This document shows, in pieces, positions 1 through 5,486 of a stretch of 25,145 bases of DNA. Every line of letters begins with the position of its first letter. The stretch's first letter is position 1. Origin of the DNA: a virus; IMG/VR virus record IMGVR_UViG_3300021135_000037, positions 1-25,145 of that record; one strand, written 5' to 3'. A model generated the notes under the pieces. The model had not been told where the DNA came from and made no database searches. It was given only the letters and a program-made list of their open reading frames with translations. A program made the translations under genes and the position numbers.

Positions 1-15
1 TCTCCTGGACATTCA
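1..15 (-). repeat. Linker copy 1 at left edge
   Basis: Read leftward, the TGA stop of the first gene is followed by ATGTCCAGGAGA, which matches the core of the linker at the next gene junctions (TGTCCAGGAGA). It provides the Shine-Dalgarno sequence for a gene that would start beyond the left edge of the window. Confidence 0.5.
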
Positions 16-201
16 CAGTTCTTGGTAAGTGGTGTCTACGGACTTGATGAAAACTACCAAGTCGCAGGCATCGCAGGAGAGATAGCCACCTTCGGTGCAG
101 CCAACCTCATCGAAGGCGTGGATGTTCCTCCGGCAGAAGACCCGCCTCCAGAGGGGCAGAAGCCATCCAGGGCATGGGTGGGTGATGCCGTGGTAATCCA
201 T
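13..201 (-). CDS. Small Cys-rich protein of early leftward operon
   Basis: A 62-residue protein starting at the ATG at 201, six bases after AGGAGA; a longer reading from a TTG at 219 would run through that ribosome binding site and is less likely. The sequence has an early HPCPGW, then FCRR, GCTEGG and a closing CDAC pair, a spacing that fits a small zinc-binding fold. No family is recognised. It is the last complete gene of the leftward operon in this window and is separated from its upstream neighbour by the repeated linker. Function unknown; its place among several Cys-pair mini-proteins suggests an accessory host-interaction role, which is inference. Confidence 0.6.
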   Translation of the reverse strand: MDYHGITHPCPGWLLPLWRRVFCRRNIHAFDEVGCTEGGYLSCDACDLVVFIKSVDTTYQEL

Positions 202-207
202 CGGGTA

Positions 208-224
208 TCTCCTGGACAAGATCA
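208..224 (-). repeat. Linker copy 2 with SD
   Basis: Leftward reading TGATCTTGTCCAGGAGA. The first TGA is the stop of the upstream gene (222-434) and AGGAGA is the Shine-Dalgarno for the gene starting at 201. The same junction recurs at 441-458 and 624-641, with shorter forms at 1-15 and 850-860. Confidence 0.7.
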
Positions 225-434
225 GTTGCGGTTAAGTGCTTTACGCACGATGGAATCTTCTTCATCCCAGGCGGGACCATACTTCCATTCCCAGCCTTCG
301 CTGTATCCTCGCCGTTCCCCCATCGCCTCGGCTGCGATTTTCAGCGCCGCCTCCAGTTCCGCGACACGGGCCATTAGGTCGCTGCGCTCTTTGACGAAGT
401 AATCTCGCGCCAATGTTTCACGCTGGTCATCCAT
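222..434 (-). CDS. Small coiled-coil early protein
   Basis: A 70-residue protein with an ATG start at 434 preceded by AAGGAG five bases upstream. Residues 5-40 are rich in Glu, Ala, Leu and Arg with heptad-like spacing (MARVAELEAALKIAAEAM), suggesting one coiled coil; the rest contains GWEWKYGPAWDEED. It resembles the small phage proteins of coiled-coil type whose role is unknown. It lies between two linker repeats, so it behaves as a separate cassette. No catalytic motif is seen. Confidence 0.6.
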   Translation of the reverse strand: MDDQRETLARDYFVKERSDLMARVAELEAALKIAAEAMGERRGYSEGWEWKYGPAWDEEDSIVRKALNRN

Positions 435-440
435 GTGGGC

Positions 441-458
441 TCCTTCTGGATAAGATCA
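441..458 (-). repeat. Linker copy 3 with SD
   Basis: Leftward reading TGATCTTATCCAGAAGGA. It begins with the stop codon of the 53-residue gene and ends in the Shine-Dalgarno of the gene starting at 434. It differs from copy 2 by a few substitutions and an inserted base or two. Confidence 0.7.
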
Positions 459-617
459 ACAACTGCCGTCGCAGGGACGATCACCGCAGACTTCGCAGAT
501 ACAGGGTGAGTAATTGCAGCCGGACTGTGCGCTGCCATCAACGGTAGGACCGCCACAGGCGGGGCACTCTCCATTCACGGCTTCATCAGGCTCCCACCAG
601 CCATCACAGCAAGACAT
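456..617 (-). CDS. 53-residue Cys-rich zinc-ribbon-like mini-protein
   Basis: An ATG at 617 with AAGGAGG four bases upstream opens a 53-codon frame ending in TGA at 456-458. Translating by hand gives ten cysteines in 53 residues: CC at 3-4, CPAC at 18-21, C34, CIC at 39-41 followed by C44 (CEVC), C49 and a final C53. This density and the CxxC pairs suggest one or two zinc ribbons. The frame fits exactly between two linker repeats, and both its start and stop are part of them, which makes it a real gene despite its size. Family and function are not recognised. A nearby longer frame (374-574) crosses two linkers and is a shadow. Confidence 0.7.
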   Translation of the reverse strand: MSCCDGWWEPDEAVNGECPACGGPTVDGSAQSGCNYSPCICEVCGDRPCDGSC

Positions 618-623
618 GGGACC

Positions 624-641
624 TCCTTTTGGACAAGATCA
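624..641 (-). repeat. Linker copy 4 with SD
   Basis: Leftward reading TGATCTTGTCCAAAAGGA, continuing GGTCCC to the ATG at 617. It starts with the stop codon of gene 639-845 and supplies the Shine-Dalgarno for the 53-residue gene. Confidence 0.7.
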
Positions 642-845
642 GGTGAGTTCAAGGTAGGTGTGCAGGGCGTCCTCCAGGTCAAGCTGTGCCTGGTTCACGC
701 CTTCCTGCGGGGTGCCAGCCAGATACCACTTCGCCGCGAGATCCACGATTGGCTCCAGCTTGGCGATGCGGAGTTTGAGGTTATGAAGTTCCACGGCTCG
801 GTTGTGGTTGTCGAGTTGTTCCTGGGTTTCAAGATTCAGGGACAC
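639..845 (-). CDS. Small helical early protein
   Basis: A 68-residue protein from a GTG at 845, chosen because AGGAGA of the linker lies four bases upstream; an in-frame TTG at 905 would place the linker inside the gene. The sequence is helical: an amphipathic N-terminal half (ETQEQLDNHNRAVELHNLKLRIAKL in outline) and a C-terminal segment with LAAKWYLAGTPQEGVNQAQ. No cysteines and no known family. Stop TGA at 639-641 is part of linker copy 4. Unknown function. Confidence 0.55.
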   Translation of the reverse strand: MSLNLETQEQLDNHNRAVELHNLKLRIAKLEPIVDLAAKWYLAGTPQEGVNQAQLDLEDALHTYLELT

Positions 846-849
846 TGGA

Positions 850-860
850 TCTCCTGGACA
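850..860 (-). repeat. Linker copy 5 (short form)
   Basis: Leftward reading TGTCCAGGAGA, the linker core without the TGATCT part. It is four bases before the GTG at 845. No gene stop overlaps it. The 88 bases between it and the next gene (end at 934) hold no frame I can support. Confidence 0.5.
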
Positions 861-933
861 GTGGCGGGTTGGTTGGTGCAAACCCGCACGGTTGCTGTGT
901 TTCAATGTTCCGCTCCGCAGAATCCGCAGACAC

Positions 934-1215
934 CTAAGCCGCGCTTTGCTTCTTGCGGATCAGTTCCTGGATCACCTGCAACGCAGGGTCTCGGCTAGCC
1001 CTCAGATGGACATGGCACAGGTCTTCACCTTCAGCGGCGGGGAGTCGGCAGGGCCGGTCATACATCCCCTTGGCTGTTGCGGAGCACCTGGGGGAGGCAA
1101 CCATGCGGACCCGGTGACCCTCTTCGATCTGGTCCAGGTGGTAATCACACAGGAACTCTCCGGTGATGGCTTCGTTCTGGCACTGGCCTTCGATCTCGGA
1201 TGCGCGGCACCTCAT
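934..1215 (-). CDS. Tandem zinc-binding (C-C-CxxH) protein
   Basis: A 93-residue protein from ATG 1215 with AGGAGA eight bases upstream; ATGA overlaps the stop of the gene upstream. It is an internal duplication: C3-x8-C12-x10-C23-x2-H26, and C44-x11-C56-x10-C67-x2-H70. Both units have ten residues between the second and third Cys and end in CxYH or CxVH followed by L, so each probably binds one zinc through Cys3His. The tail (residues 75-93) is helical with RKKQ. No family recognised with certainty; similar CxxH units occur in small phage proteins. A nucleic-acid or protein binding role is inference. Confidence 0.65.
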   Translation of the reverse strand: MRCRASEIEGQCQNEAITGEFLCDYHLDQIEEGHRVRMVASPRCSATAKGMYDRPCRLPAAEGEDLCHVHLRASRDPALQVIQELIRKKQSAA

Positions 1216-1451
1216 GGGGCATCTCTCCTAGCCTTCAGGTCTGCCTTGTTGGCTAGGGCTTCTTTAGTGCAGTCCTGGCACCGGACCAGACCAGGGAGAG
1301 CGTCAGACAGTCGACAGATGACGCAGATACCCAGGCTCTTGAGATGCCGGTAGCGTTCTCGGCTTGCCTTGGCGATGGCCACGGCATGGTTGATCCGATA
1401 AAGCCGCTGATACTCCCTGCGCTTTTCGAGTGTGGCGGGACTGTGGCTCAT
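1212..1451 (-). CDS. Small zinc-ribbon protein
   Basis: A 79-residue protein. The ATG at 1451 overlaps the TGA of the preceding gene (ATGA), so it is chosen over an ATG at 1493 inside that gene. An N-terminal basic helix (LEKRREYQRLYRINH) is followed by CVIC and CQDC pairs about 22 residues apart, a layout common in small phage and plasmid zinc-ribbon proteins related in outline to HNH precursors, but the catalytic His residues are absent. Probably a zinc-stabilised nucleic-acid-binding protein; the exact role is unknown. Its own stop overlaps the start of the tandem Cys/His protein. Confidence 0.6.
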   Translation of the reverse strand: MSHSPATLEKRREYQRLYRINHAVAIAKASRERYRHLKSLGICVICRLSDALPGLVRCQDCTKEALANKADLKARRDAP

Positions 1452-1660
1452 TCCTGCACCCGTGGACGGATGATCTTCCCCCGCTCCATCCAATACCCGG
1501 TTGCCCTCTGGCGGTCCTTCGCCATGGCCTTGTGATACCTCCGCAGAGCCTCCTGCTGCCTACGGTGGATGATGTCCTGGTCGGACTCGGTAACGATGTC
1601 CCAGATGCCTTTGAACGCGAAGGCACAGAGGGTAATGACAACAATGGAAACCAGAATCAC
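1448..1660 (-). CDS. Small single-TM membrane protein
   Basis: A 70-residue protein starting at GTG 1660 (GTGA overlap with the upstream stop). Residues 2-17 are a hydrophobic segment (ILVSIVVITLCAFAF), followed by an acidic stretch and a highly basic tail with RRQQEALRRYHKAMAKDRQR. This is a single-pass inner membrane protein with a soluble charged tail. It is paired with another small TM protein directly upstream. Phage early membrane proteins often act in superinfection exclusion, but nothing here proves that. Confidence 0.6.
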   Translation of the reverse strand: MILVSIVVITLCAFAFKGIWDIVTESDQDIIHRRQQEALRRYHKAMAKDRQRATGYWMERGKIIRPRVQE

Positions 1661-1860
1661 TTTGCAGCCCTCACAATCTGACGTTCACGCTCAATGATTC
1701 GGTTCATTTCCTCAATGCCCCGGTTGTATTCCTGGACCTGGGAATCAGTTACCTTGCCTGTTCGATGGTTCTCCACCGCACAACTCAGAACCCCGAAGCA
1801 GAACACCACCCAAAAGGCCGTGGTGAGCGTGATAAAGGAGGCTTTCAGGAAGCGGATCAC
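1657..1860 (-). CDS. Small single-TM membrane protein
   Basis: A 67-residue protein from GTG 1860, overlapping the TGA of the 59-residue gene upstream (GTGA). Residues 6-28 are hydrophobic (ASFITLTTAFWVVFCFGVLSC), then a soluble helical tail with NRGIEEMNRIIERERQIV. The VLSC could be read as a poor lipobox, so a lipoprotein is possible but the Leu at -2 is unusual. It forms a pair with the next small TM gene. Role unknown. Confidence 0.6.
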   Translation of the reverse strand: MIRFLKASFITLTTAFWVVFCFGVLSCAVENHRTGKVTDSQVQEYNRGIEEMNRIIERERQIVRAAK

Positions 1861-2036
1861 TTGGCCCCCAGGCTGTATCTGACGATCCCGGATGGAGTAA
1901 CACGAACCTCAGCCGTTCCCTTTTGAGTCTTGAGGGTCAGAATCACACCCCACTTGGGATCAGAGGCGCAACGCTCGATCAGCACCGGACCCCATTGGAA
2001 TCCGTATGGCGTTTCCTGGTAAGGGAAGTTGCTCAT
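1857..2036 (-). CDS. 59-residue small phage protein (PYGFQWGP type)
   Basis: An ATG at 2036 overlapping the TGA of the upstream gene (ATGA) opens a 59-codon frame that ends in a TGA overlapping the next GTG (GTGA). Hand translation starts MSNFPYQETPYGFQWGPV and contains KWGVILTLKT and EVRVTPSGIVRYSL. The gene links two others through overlaps on both sides, so it is real. Its pattern (a PYGFQWGP segment with I-ER, followed by WGV-L-L-T-K and VRVTPSG) is one I associate with short conserved phage proteins of no known function. A small beta-rich fold is likely. Confidence 0.7.
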   Translation of the reverse strand: MSNFPYQETPYGFQWGPVLIERCASDPKWGVILTLKTQKGTAEVRVTPSGIVRYSLGAK

Positions 2037-2299
2037 GGGACTTGCTCAAGAGTGATAGCCGTTTCTTTGCGGAACGGGAGAGTGTTAATAGGCATCTTCC
2101 CGAGTGATTTGACTTCGCCATCCATCTCCTGGATGTAAACCCAAGCCTTAATCTCAACCTCGTAAGCATTCGCAATCTGAGCTGCGATCTTAGCCGTTGC
2201 AATCCCACGCGCAGGGTCCATGTGCCCATATCGAACTTCGTGCATTGTCTCGGCAAGCATCCGGCGAAGCTCTCCCAGGTTCTTCGGTGCATCCATCAT
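2033..2299 (-). CDS. Small early phage protein
   Basis: An 88-residue protein from ATG 2299, with GGGAG six bases upstream. The N-terminal two thirds is helical (LGELRRMLAETMHEVRYGHMDPARGIATAKIAAQIANAYEVEIKAW in outline), a pattern shared with small phage proteins in which GxMxP..A..I.K.A.qi.NslkvE.k recurs. The tail is extended. In related phages such proteins sit near recombination genes and act in gene regulation or have no known role. ATGA overlap links it to the next gene. Confidence 0.6.
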   Translation of the reverse strand: MMDAPKNLGELRRMLAETMHEVRYGHMDPARGIATAKIAAQIANAYEVEIKAWVYIQEMDGEVKSLGKMPINTLPFRKETAITLEQVP

Positions 2300-2300
2300 T

Positions 2301-2873
2301 TCAAGCTCCCTTCGCTAGTTTTTTGAGTTCACGGATTAGGCGTTTAACTTCTTTTGCTTGATTTAGTTTTGATATGGATTTGTTTTCAGACTTGATGCAC
2401 TTCAAACAAACATGCAACTTATTCCATCTCTTAATGTCTTTGTATGGCTCACCATCACATTTGATGTATGGAGTAGGGATCTTATGATTAGCGACTTGTC
2501 CCCATTTATGGCATTGGCTACATTCACCGAATGGCTTATCAATCCATCCCCAGGTGCGTTCGGTTCTCCAGTTGAATGCCGTGAAATCAACTCTGAATTT
2601 TTTATTCCACACCATTGTTTTGTTTACCCAGTGATAATCCTTCTCCATCCTGGGGGTTACTTTTACGGATGCTGAGAACATTCCATCCCATTGCCATGGA
2701 GGAAGTCCGCAGCAGACCGGACAGCATAGATCGCGGCATTTATCGTTCAGGTTGAAGCCATTTATTGGCAATCCTCCTGAATGCAAATCGCGGTGGATAA
2801 GTTCCATGTTGTGCGTTTCTTCTGTTTTAGTTGTTGCCAGAATGAAAAGGATCATGTGTTCAAATGAGTTCAC
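2301..2873 (-). CDS. Cys-rich unknown protein, AT-richer insert
   Basis: A 190-residue protein. The GTG at 2873 is chosen because it overlaps the TGA of the gene upstream (GTGA) with GAGG eight bases before it; a TTG at 2894 lies further up. Three Cys clusters are seen: CRDLCCPVCC near residue 46-55, CSQCHKW near residue 118, and CLKC near residue 156; plus many Trp residues (WQWDGM, WGWIDK). This looks like a multi-zinc protein, with a Lys-rich C-terminus. The DNA is clearly more AT-rich than its neighbours, so it is probably a recent acquisition. No family recognised. Confidence 0.65.
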   Translation of the reverse strand: MNSFEHMILFILATTKTEETHNMELIHRDLHSGGLPINGFNLNDKCRDLCCPVCCGLPPWQWDGMFSASVKVTPRMEKDYHWVNKTMVWNKKFRVDFTAFNWRTERTWGWIDKPFGECSQCHKWGQVANHKIPTPYIKCDGEPYKDIKRWNKLHVCLKCIKSENKSISKLNQAKEVKRLIRELKKLAKGA

Positions 2874-3139
2874 GATGCCTTCCTCTCGTAGCAATGAGCG
2901 TGTGTATTGAACTCAGCCGTGGGGGTGCAGGCTTTGGGGTTCTTTGGGTAGGGTTGAACCAGGGCGGTCATGCCGTTGATGCACTCAGTCAGCAGTCGCT
3001 TCCGGTTGACGTAGGCTTGAAAGTCCTTGTGATACCGGATCATGCGCGGGTCATCAGCCTTGACTGCGCCGGGGCTGGTGGGAGGAACCAGCGAGGCCAG
3101 TTCCTCCCGGTAGTTCTTCAGCCGGGTAGCGTCATTCAT
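2870..3139 (-). CDS. Small early protein next to annealase
   Basis: An 89-residue protein from ATG 3139, overlapping the stop of the bet-like gene (ATGA). Predominantly helical and basic (TRLKNYREELASL, RMIRYHKDFQAYVNRKRLLTECING), with a proline-rich, partly disordered end. No known motif. Being translationally coupled directly after the annealase suggests a helper role in recombination, but that is inference from position only. Confidence 0.55.
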   Translation of the reverse strand: MNDATRLKNYREELASLVPPTSPGAVKADDPRMIRYHKDFQAYVNRKRLLTECINGMTALVQPYPKNPKACTPTAEFNTHAHCYERKAS

Positions 3140-3984
3140 GACGCTTTCTCCATCTTCTTGGCGGCTGCGGTTTCGAGCTTCGCCACGAATGTTTCCATGG
3201 CAACCAGCACTGGCCCAGCGGGCTCAGACTTGCGGGCCTTCCACTTCTCAGCGAATGCGGCAAAGGCTTCTGGCTTCCCACCACGGCCAAAGGCGGTGTA
3301 TGCGCGGTCCAAGATGCCCTCAAACTCACTCATCGCGTCGATCCCCCAGCCATCGGTAACGGGGTGGATCGGTTCGACGTTATGAACAGACTCCGGGGTC
3401 TTTTTCGAGACATAAACCGGCTCAAGCGGCTCGATACCTGCCTGCTCCATCTCATCAGAGGTATAGAGTCCAGCCATCTCATTGGGGTAGGCACGGCGCA
3501 GGGCCAGGGCCTCGGCACACTTCGCGGTCATGTGATCGCCAAGGTTCTGCCAGACGTTGTTAGGGTTTCCATCCTTCTTCTTCTGGACGTAGCTTTCATA
3601 CTTGGCGATGCCGGAAAGGCCGGTCCTGAACCCCTTGCGGTGAACCAGCACCTTGGCCGCAAAGCAGGGCGTGGGCTGGGTCCATACCTCATGCCAGACG
3701 CCATCCTTCCCGCACCACCAGGGGCCTTCCTGGCCCTCGTAATCGCCACTGTCCACGGCGATCTTTCGGAGTCCGTCGATGGTCACCAGCCAAGTCCAGA
3801 CCGTTACCCACTGACCGTTCTTGTTGACGTTGCGGCTGGAGGCCATGATCTGGCGGGCGAAGGGATCAAGGCCGGTTCGCTCACAGGTAGCGATGAACAG
3901 GGCCAGATCATCCTTGCTGGCCTCAGCCATGAAGGTGCGGTGAATCAGGGCGGTTTCTTCGGGAGTGAATTTACGAGTGGTCAT
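3136..3984 (-). CDS. bet: Phage recombination protein Bet (RecT/Redbeta-type annealase)
   Basis: A 282-residue ssDNA-annealing protein. It pairs complementary strands during phage recombination, normally with a 5'-3' exonuclease. Hallmarks of the Bet family are seen: TGLDPFARQI near residue 37, VTIDGLRKIA with DSGDYEGQEGPWWCG near 67-90, KVLVHRKG near 111, and the core DHMTAKCAEALALRRAYPNEMAGLYTSDEMEQ near 150-180. The C-terminal third is variable and ends in a Lys/Ala-rich tail, as is usual. Start: ATG 3984 (GAGG seven bases upstream) or the GTG just before it; both overlap the upstream stop. No exonuclease gene is visible beside it, so the partner may be the coiled-coil protein upstream or lie outside. 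Confidence 0.92.
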   Translation of the reverse strand: MTTRKFTPEETALIHRTFMAEASKDDLALFIATCERTGLDPFARQIMASSRNVNKNGQWVTVWTWLVTIDGLRKIAVDSGDYEGQEGPWWCGKDGVWHEVWTQPTPCFAAKVLVHRKGFRTGLSGIAKYESYVQKKKDGNPNNVWQNLGDHMTAKCAEALALRRAYPNEMAGLYTSDEMEQAGIEPLEPVYVSKKTPESVHNVEPIHPVTDGWGIDAMSEFEGILDRAYTAFGRGGKPEAFAAFAEKWKARKSEPAGPVLVAMETFVAKLETAAAKKMEKAS

Positions 3985-4775
3985 CACTTCACCTCAATGC
4001 GGGAGAACACACGGATTCCAGGGATGCGGCATCCGTCTTTGCCAGCCTTCACATCGCGGGCGATGGAGGCATGGTCAACAGGGCGGTAAGCCATGGGAAT
4101 GAGGCTTTCGTCCTCAACCTCATACGTCCAGACGGTGAATGTCTTGGAGGCTGATCCAGTGACCTTGGGGGCGGTGTATTCGGGGATGACCTCGATAGTC
4201 GCCATGTCGCGGATAGCCTGCTTTGCGGTTTCGGCCTGCTCATTGGCGCGGGCCTCAGCCTCGGCAGCTTCCTCCTCAGCCAGTGCAGCGGCAAAGGGAT
4301 CGTCACTCTCGGCTTCTGCGCGGGCCTTGTCGGCTTCCTCACGGGCCAGCTTGGCGGCGGCAATCTCGGCATCGGCCTTGGCGCGGGCCTCGGCTTCCAT
4401 GCGAAACTGTTCCTTCCTGGCAAGGGCTTCCGCTTCCTGACGCTGGCGGGCCAGTTCAGTCTGATAGGCGGTCATGGGGCGGCGGTAGGCATCCAATGCG
4501 GATTCCAGGGCGCTGGTTACATCCTTGAAGCCTGCGTTGATCTTCTTGACCACCGTATTTAGGGGCCGGACCAACTCATCACGGCGGGCCTCAACCTTCT
4601 TAATCTCCCCCTTGATGGCAGCGCAGGCTGAATCAGAGGCGCGGTAATCGTCATCCGACTTGATCACCACGGCCTTGGCGCGGGTGACTACCTCCATCGC
4701 GTGGTTCAGGGCGGCAGCGGCTTCCTGCTCAGGGGTAAGGGGTGCCACTACTTCGGCGGTTAGGACTTGGCTCAT
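3984..4775 (-). CDS. Coiled-coil protein of recombination module
   Basis: A 263-residue protein from ATG 4775 (ATGA overlap). Residues 20-190 form a long charged helix: an N-terminal region with two predicted helices (AIKGEIKKVEARRDELVRPL), then an Ala/Glu/Arg-rich coiled coil from about residue 100 to 185 (QRQEAEALARKEQ). The C-terminal 70 residues are globular: TFTVWTYEVEDESLIPMAYRPVDHASI and a closing CRIPGIRVF. That C-terminal pattern is frequent in phage proteins next to recT/bet and single-strand DNA genes. Probably a partner of the annealase. No exonuclease motif is visible. The opposite-strand frames here are shadows of the low-complexity coil. Confidence 0.7.
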   Translation of the reverse strand: MSQVLTAEVVAPLTPEQEAAAALNHAMEVVTRAKAVVIKSDDDYRASDSACAAIKGEIKKVEARRDELVRPLNTVVKKINAGFKDVTSALESALDAYRRPMTAYQTELARQRQEAEALARKEQFRMEAEARAKADAEIAAAKLAREEADKARAEAESDDPFAAALAEEEAAEAEARANEQAETAKQAIRDMATIEVIPEYTAPKVTGSASKTFTVWTYEVEDESLIPMAYRPVDHASIARDVKAGKDGCRIPGIRVFSRIEVK

Positions 4776-5095
4776 GCTGCGTTCCTTTTAAGAGATTTGA
4801 TGGCGTCCAAAATGTCTGATTCAACGAAGCCACCGCCAAAGACTTCCTTGACGCCAAGGGCCTCAGCGATAGCCGTCACGAACTTCCCCATGGCTTCGGT
4901 CTCACGCTCAAAGGCAACCTCAAGCTCATAGCGGAGGTCCTCATAGCGGGTGCAGGAGTCACCCTGGCAGTTGCGGTCCCCGCAGTTGTTGGAGTCCGAT
5001 CCCTGGAACTCCCCACAGTCGGGGCAGTAGGAAACATCGGAGCCGTGGGTTTGGAAGGCATCCAGAATCTCGGAGGCGGTGAACTTGTGGCTCAT
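4772..5095 (-). CDS. Early protein with zinc-ribbon insert
   Basis: A 107-residue protein from ATG 5095, overlapping the upstream TGA (ATGA), with GGAG eight bases before; an upstream in-frame TTG-type start is not needed. After a short N-terminal helix (TASEILDAFQTHG) comes CPDCGEFQGSDSNNCGDRNCQGDSC, that is, one CxxC pair followed by three further Cys, consistent with a zinc site. A helical second half (YELEVAFERETEAMGKFVTAIAEALG) follows. No family recognised. One of six leftward genes with Cys pairs. Confidence 0.65.
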   Translation of the reverse strand: MSHKFTASEILDAFQTHGSDVSYCPDCGEFQGSDSNNCGDRNCQGDSCTRYEDLRYELEVAFERETEAMGKFVTAIAEALGVKEVFGGGFVESDILDAIKSLKRNAA

Positions 5096-5334
5096 GAGGC
5101 CCACTCCTGAGTGCAGATGGCACGAAGCGCACGGGCTCCGGCGTTGCACTCGGCCTGGATCTGGGCTTCGTTCTCAGCCTCGAATTCCTGGTTGCTCAGG
5201 TTGATCTGGTGTTCGATCTCGCCCTGAAGTTCGGTGATGCGCTCCCATGCCATGGCGGGAACGGTGGGCATGTCGCAGATGTCGGCAATCTGCTGGCTCA
5301 GGCCCTTGATGATGTCTAGGCGGGTGGTGGTCAT
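5092..5334 (-). CDS. First gene of leftward early operon
   Basis: An 80-residue acidic helical protein starting at ATG 5334, preceded by AGGGGAA five to six bases upstream. It follows the leftward promoter with a leader of about 48 bases. The sequence (LDIIKGLSQQIADICD, ERITELQGEIEHQINLSNQEFEAENEAQIQAECN) is amphipathic with two helices. No known domain. As the first gene of the delayed/immediate early operon it may regulate or protect the rest, but nothing in the sequence shows how. Confidence 0.65.
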   Translation of the reverse strand: MTTTRLDIIKGLSQQIADICDMPTVPAMAWERITELQGEIEHQINLSNQEFEAENEAQIQAECNAGARALRAICTQEWAS

Positions 5335-5388
5335 GGGTTCCCCTGGTTCGCTCAGTGGGTTGGAAGGGTTGTTTGCTTGCCTGGACTA

Positions 5389-5417
5389 ATTCTGTATCAG
5401 CGATACAGAAAAGTCAA
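5389..5417 (-). promoter_or_regulatory. Leftward early promoter (PL-like)
   Basis: Reading leftward: -35 TTGACT (5412-5417), a 17-bp spacer and -10 CAGAAT (5389-5394), with a predicted start near 5382. The spacer holds the operator at 5390-5410. The rightward promoter at 6693-6720 has the same -35, the same operator position and the same -10, which supports both. Drives genes from 5334 leftward. Confidence 0.75.
5390..5410. promoter_or_regulatory. Operator OL (perfect 21-bp inverted repeat)
   Basis: Left arm TTCTGTATC (5390-5398), centre AGC, right arm GATACAGAA (5402-5410). The arms are a perfect 9-bp inverted repeat. The site covers the promoter spacer and touches the -10, so bound repressor would exclude RNA polymerase. 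The matching site at 6699-6719 differs by one arm position and the centre. Confidence 0.85.
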
Positions 5418-5437
5418 CAGCCTACATAAAAAAAGAC

Positions 5438-5465
5438 AAAAAAAAAAGCACTCCAAAGAGTGCTT
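5438..5465 (-). terminator. Rho-independent terminator of immunity operon
   Basis: Reading leftward: AAGCACTC, loop TTTG, GAGTGCTT (8-bp perfect stem, 5446-5465) followed by a run of about ten T. It lies 22 bases after the stop of the exported-protein gene and before the leftward promoter, so it separates the immunity operon from the early operon. Confidence 0.92.
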
Positions 5466-5486
5466 CTGTGAAATCTATGGGGTGTT

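Noticed and set aside
374-574. Leftward 66-codon frame crossing the 53-residue gene
   Set aside because: It spans a linker repeat and has no ribosome binding site; the 53-residue Cys-rich frame fits the linker boundaries exactly.
829-933. 34-codon leftward frame from GTG 933 adjoining the TAG of the tandem zinc gene
   Set aside because: No Shine-Dalgarno, no recognisable features, and it overlaps the better supported gene starting at 845.
2123-2140. Sequence similar to the linker core (ATCTCCTGGATGT)
   Set aside because: It lies inside the gene 2033-2299, has no stop or start associated with it, and is probably chance.
3364-4089. Long rightward frame opposite the annealase gene
   Set aside because: It is antisense to a clear Bet/RecT gene, has no ribosome binding site and no recognisable domain; it is a shadow of the codon pattern.
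4049-4440. Frames on both strands over the Ala/Glu-rich coil
   Set aside because: Low-complexity coiled-coil sequence produces long open frames in all phases; no start signals.
5421-5447. A-rich tract upstream of the leftward promoter as an UP element or origin
   Set aside because: The A-run is explained as the T-tract of the leftward terminator; no further origin-like repeats were seen.
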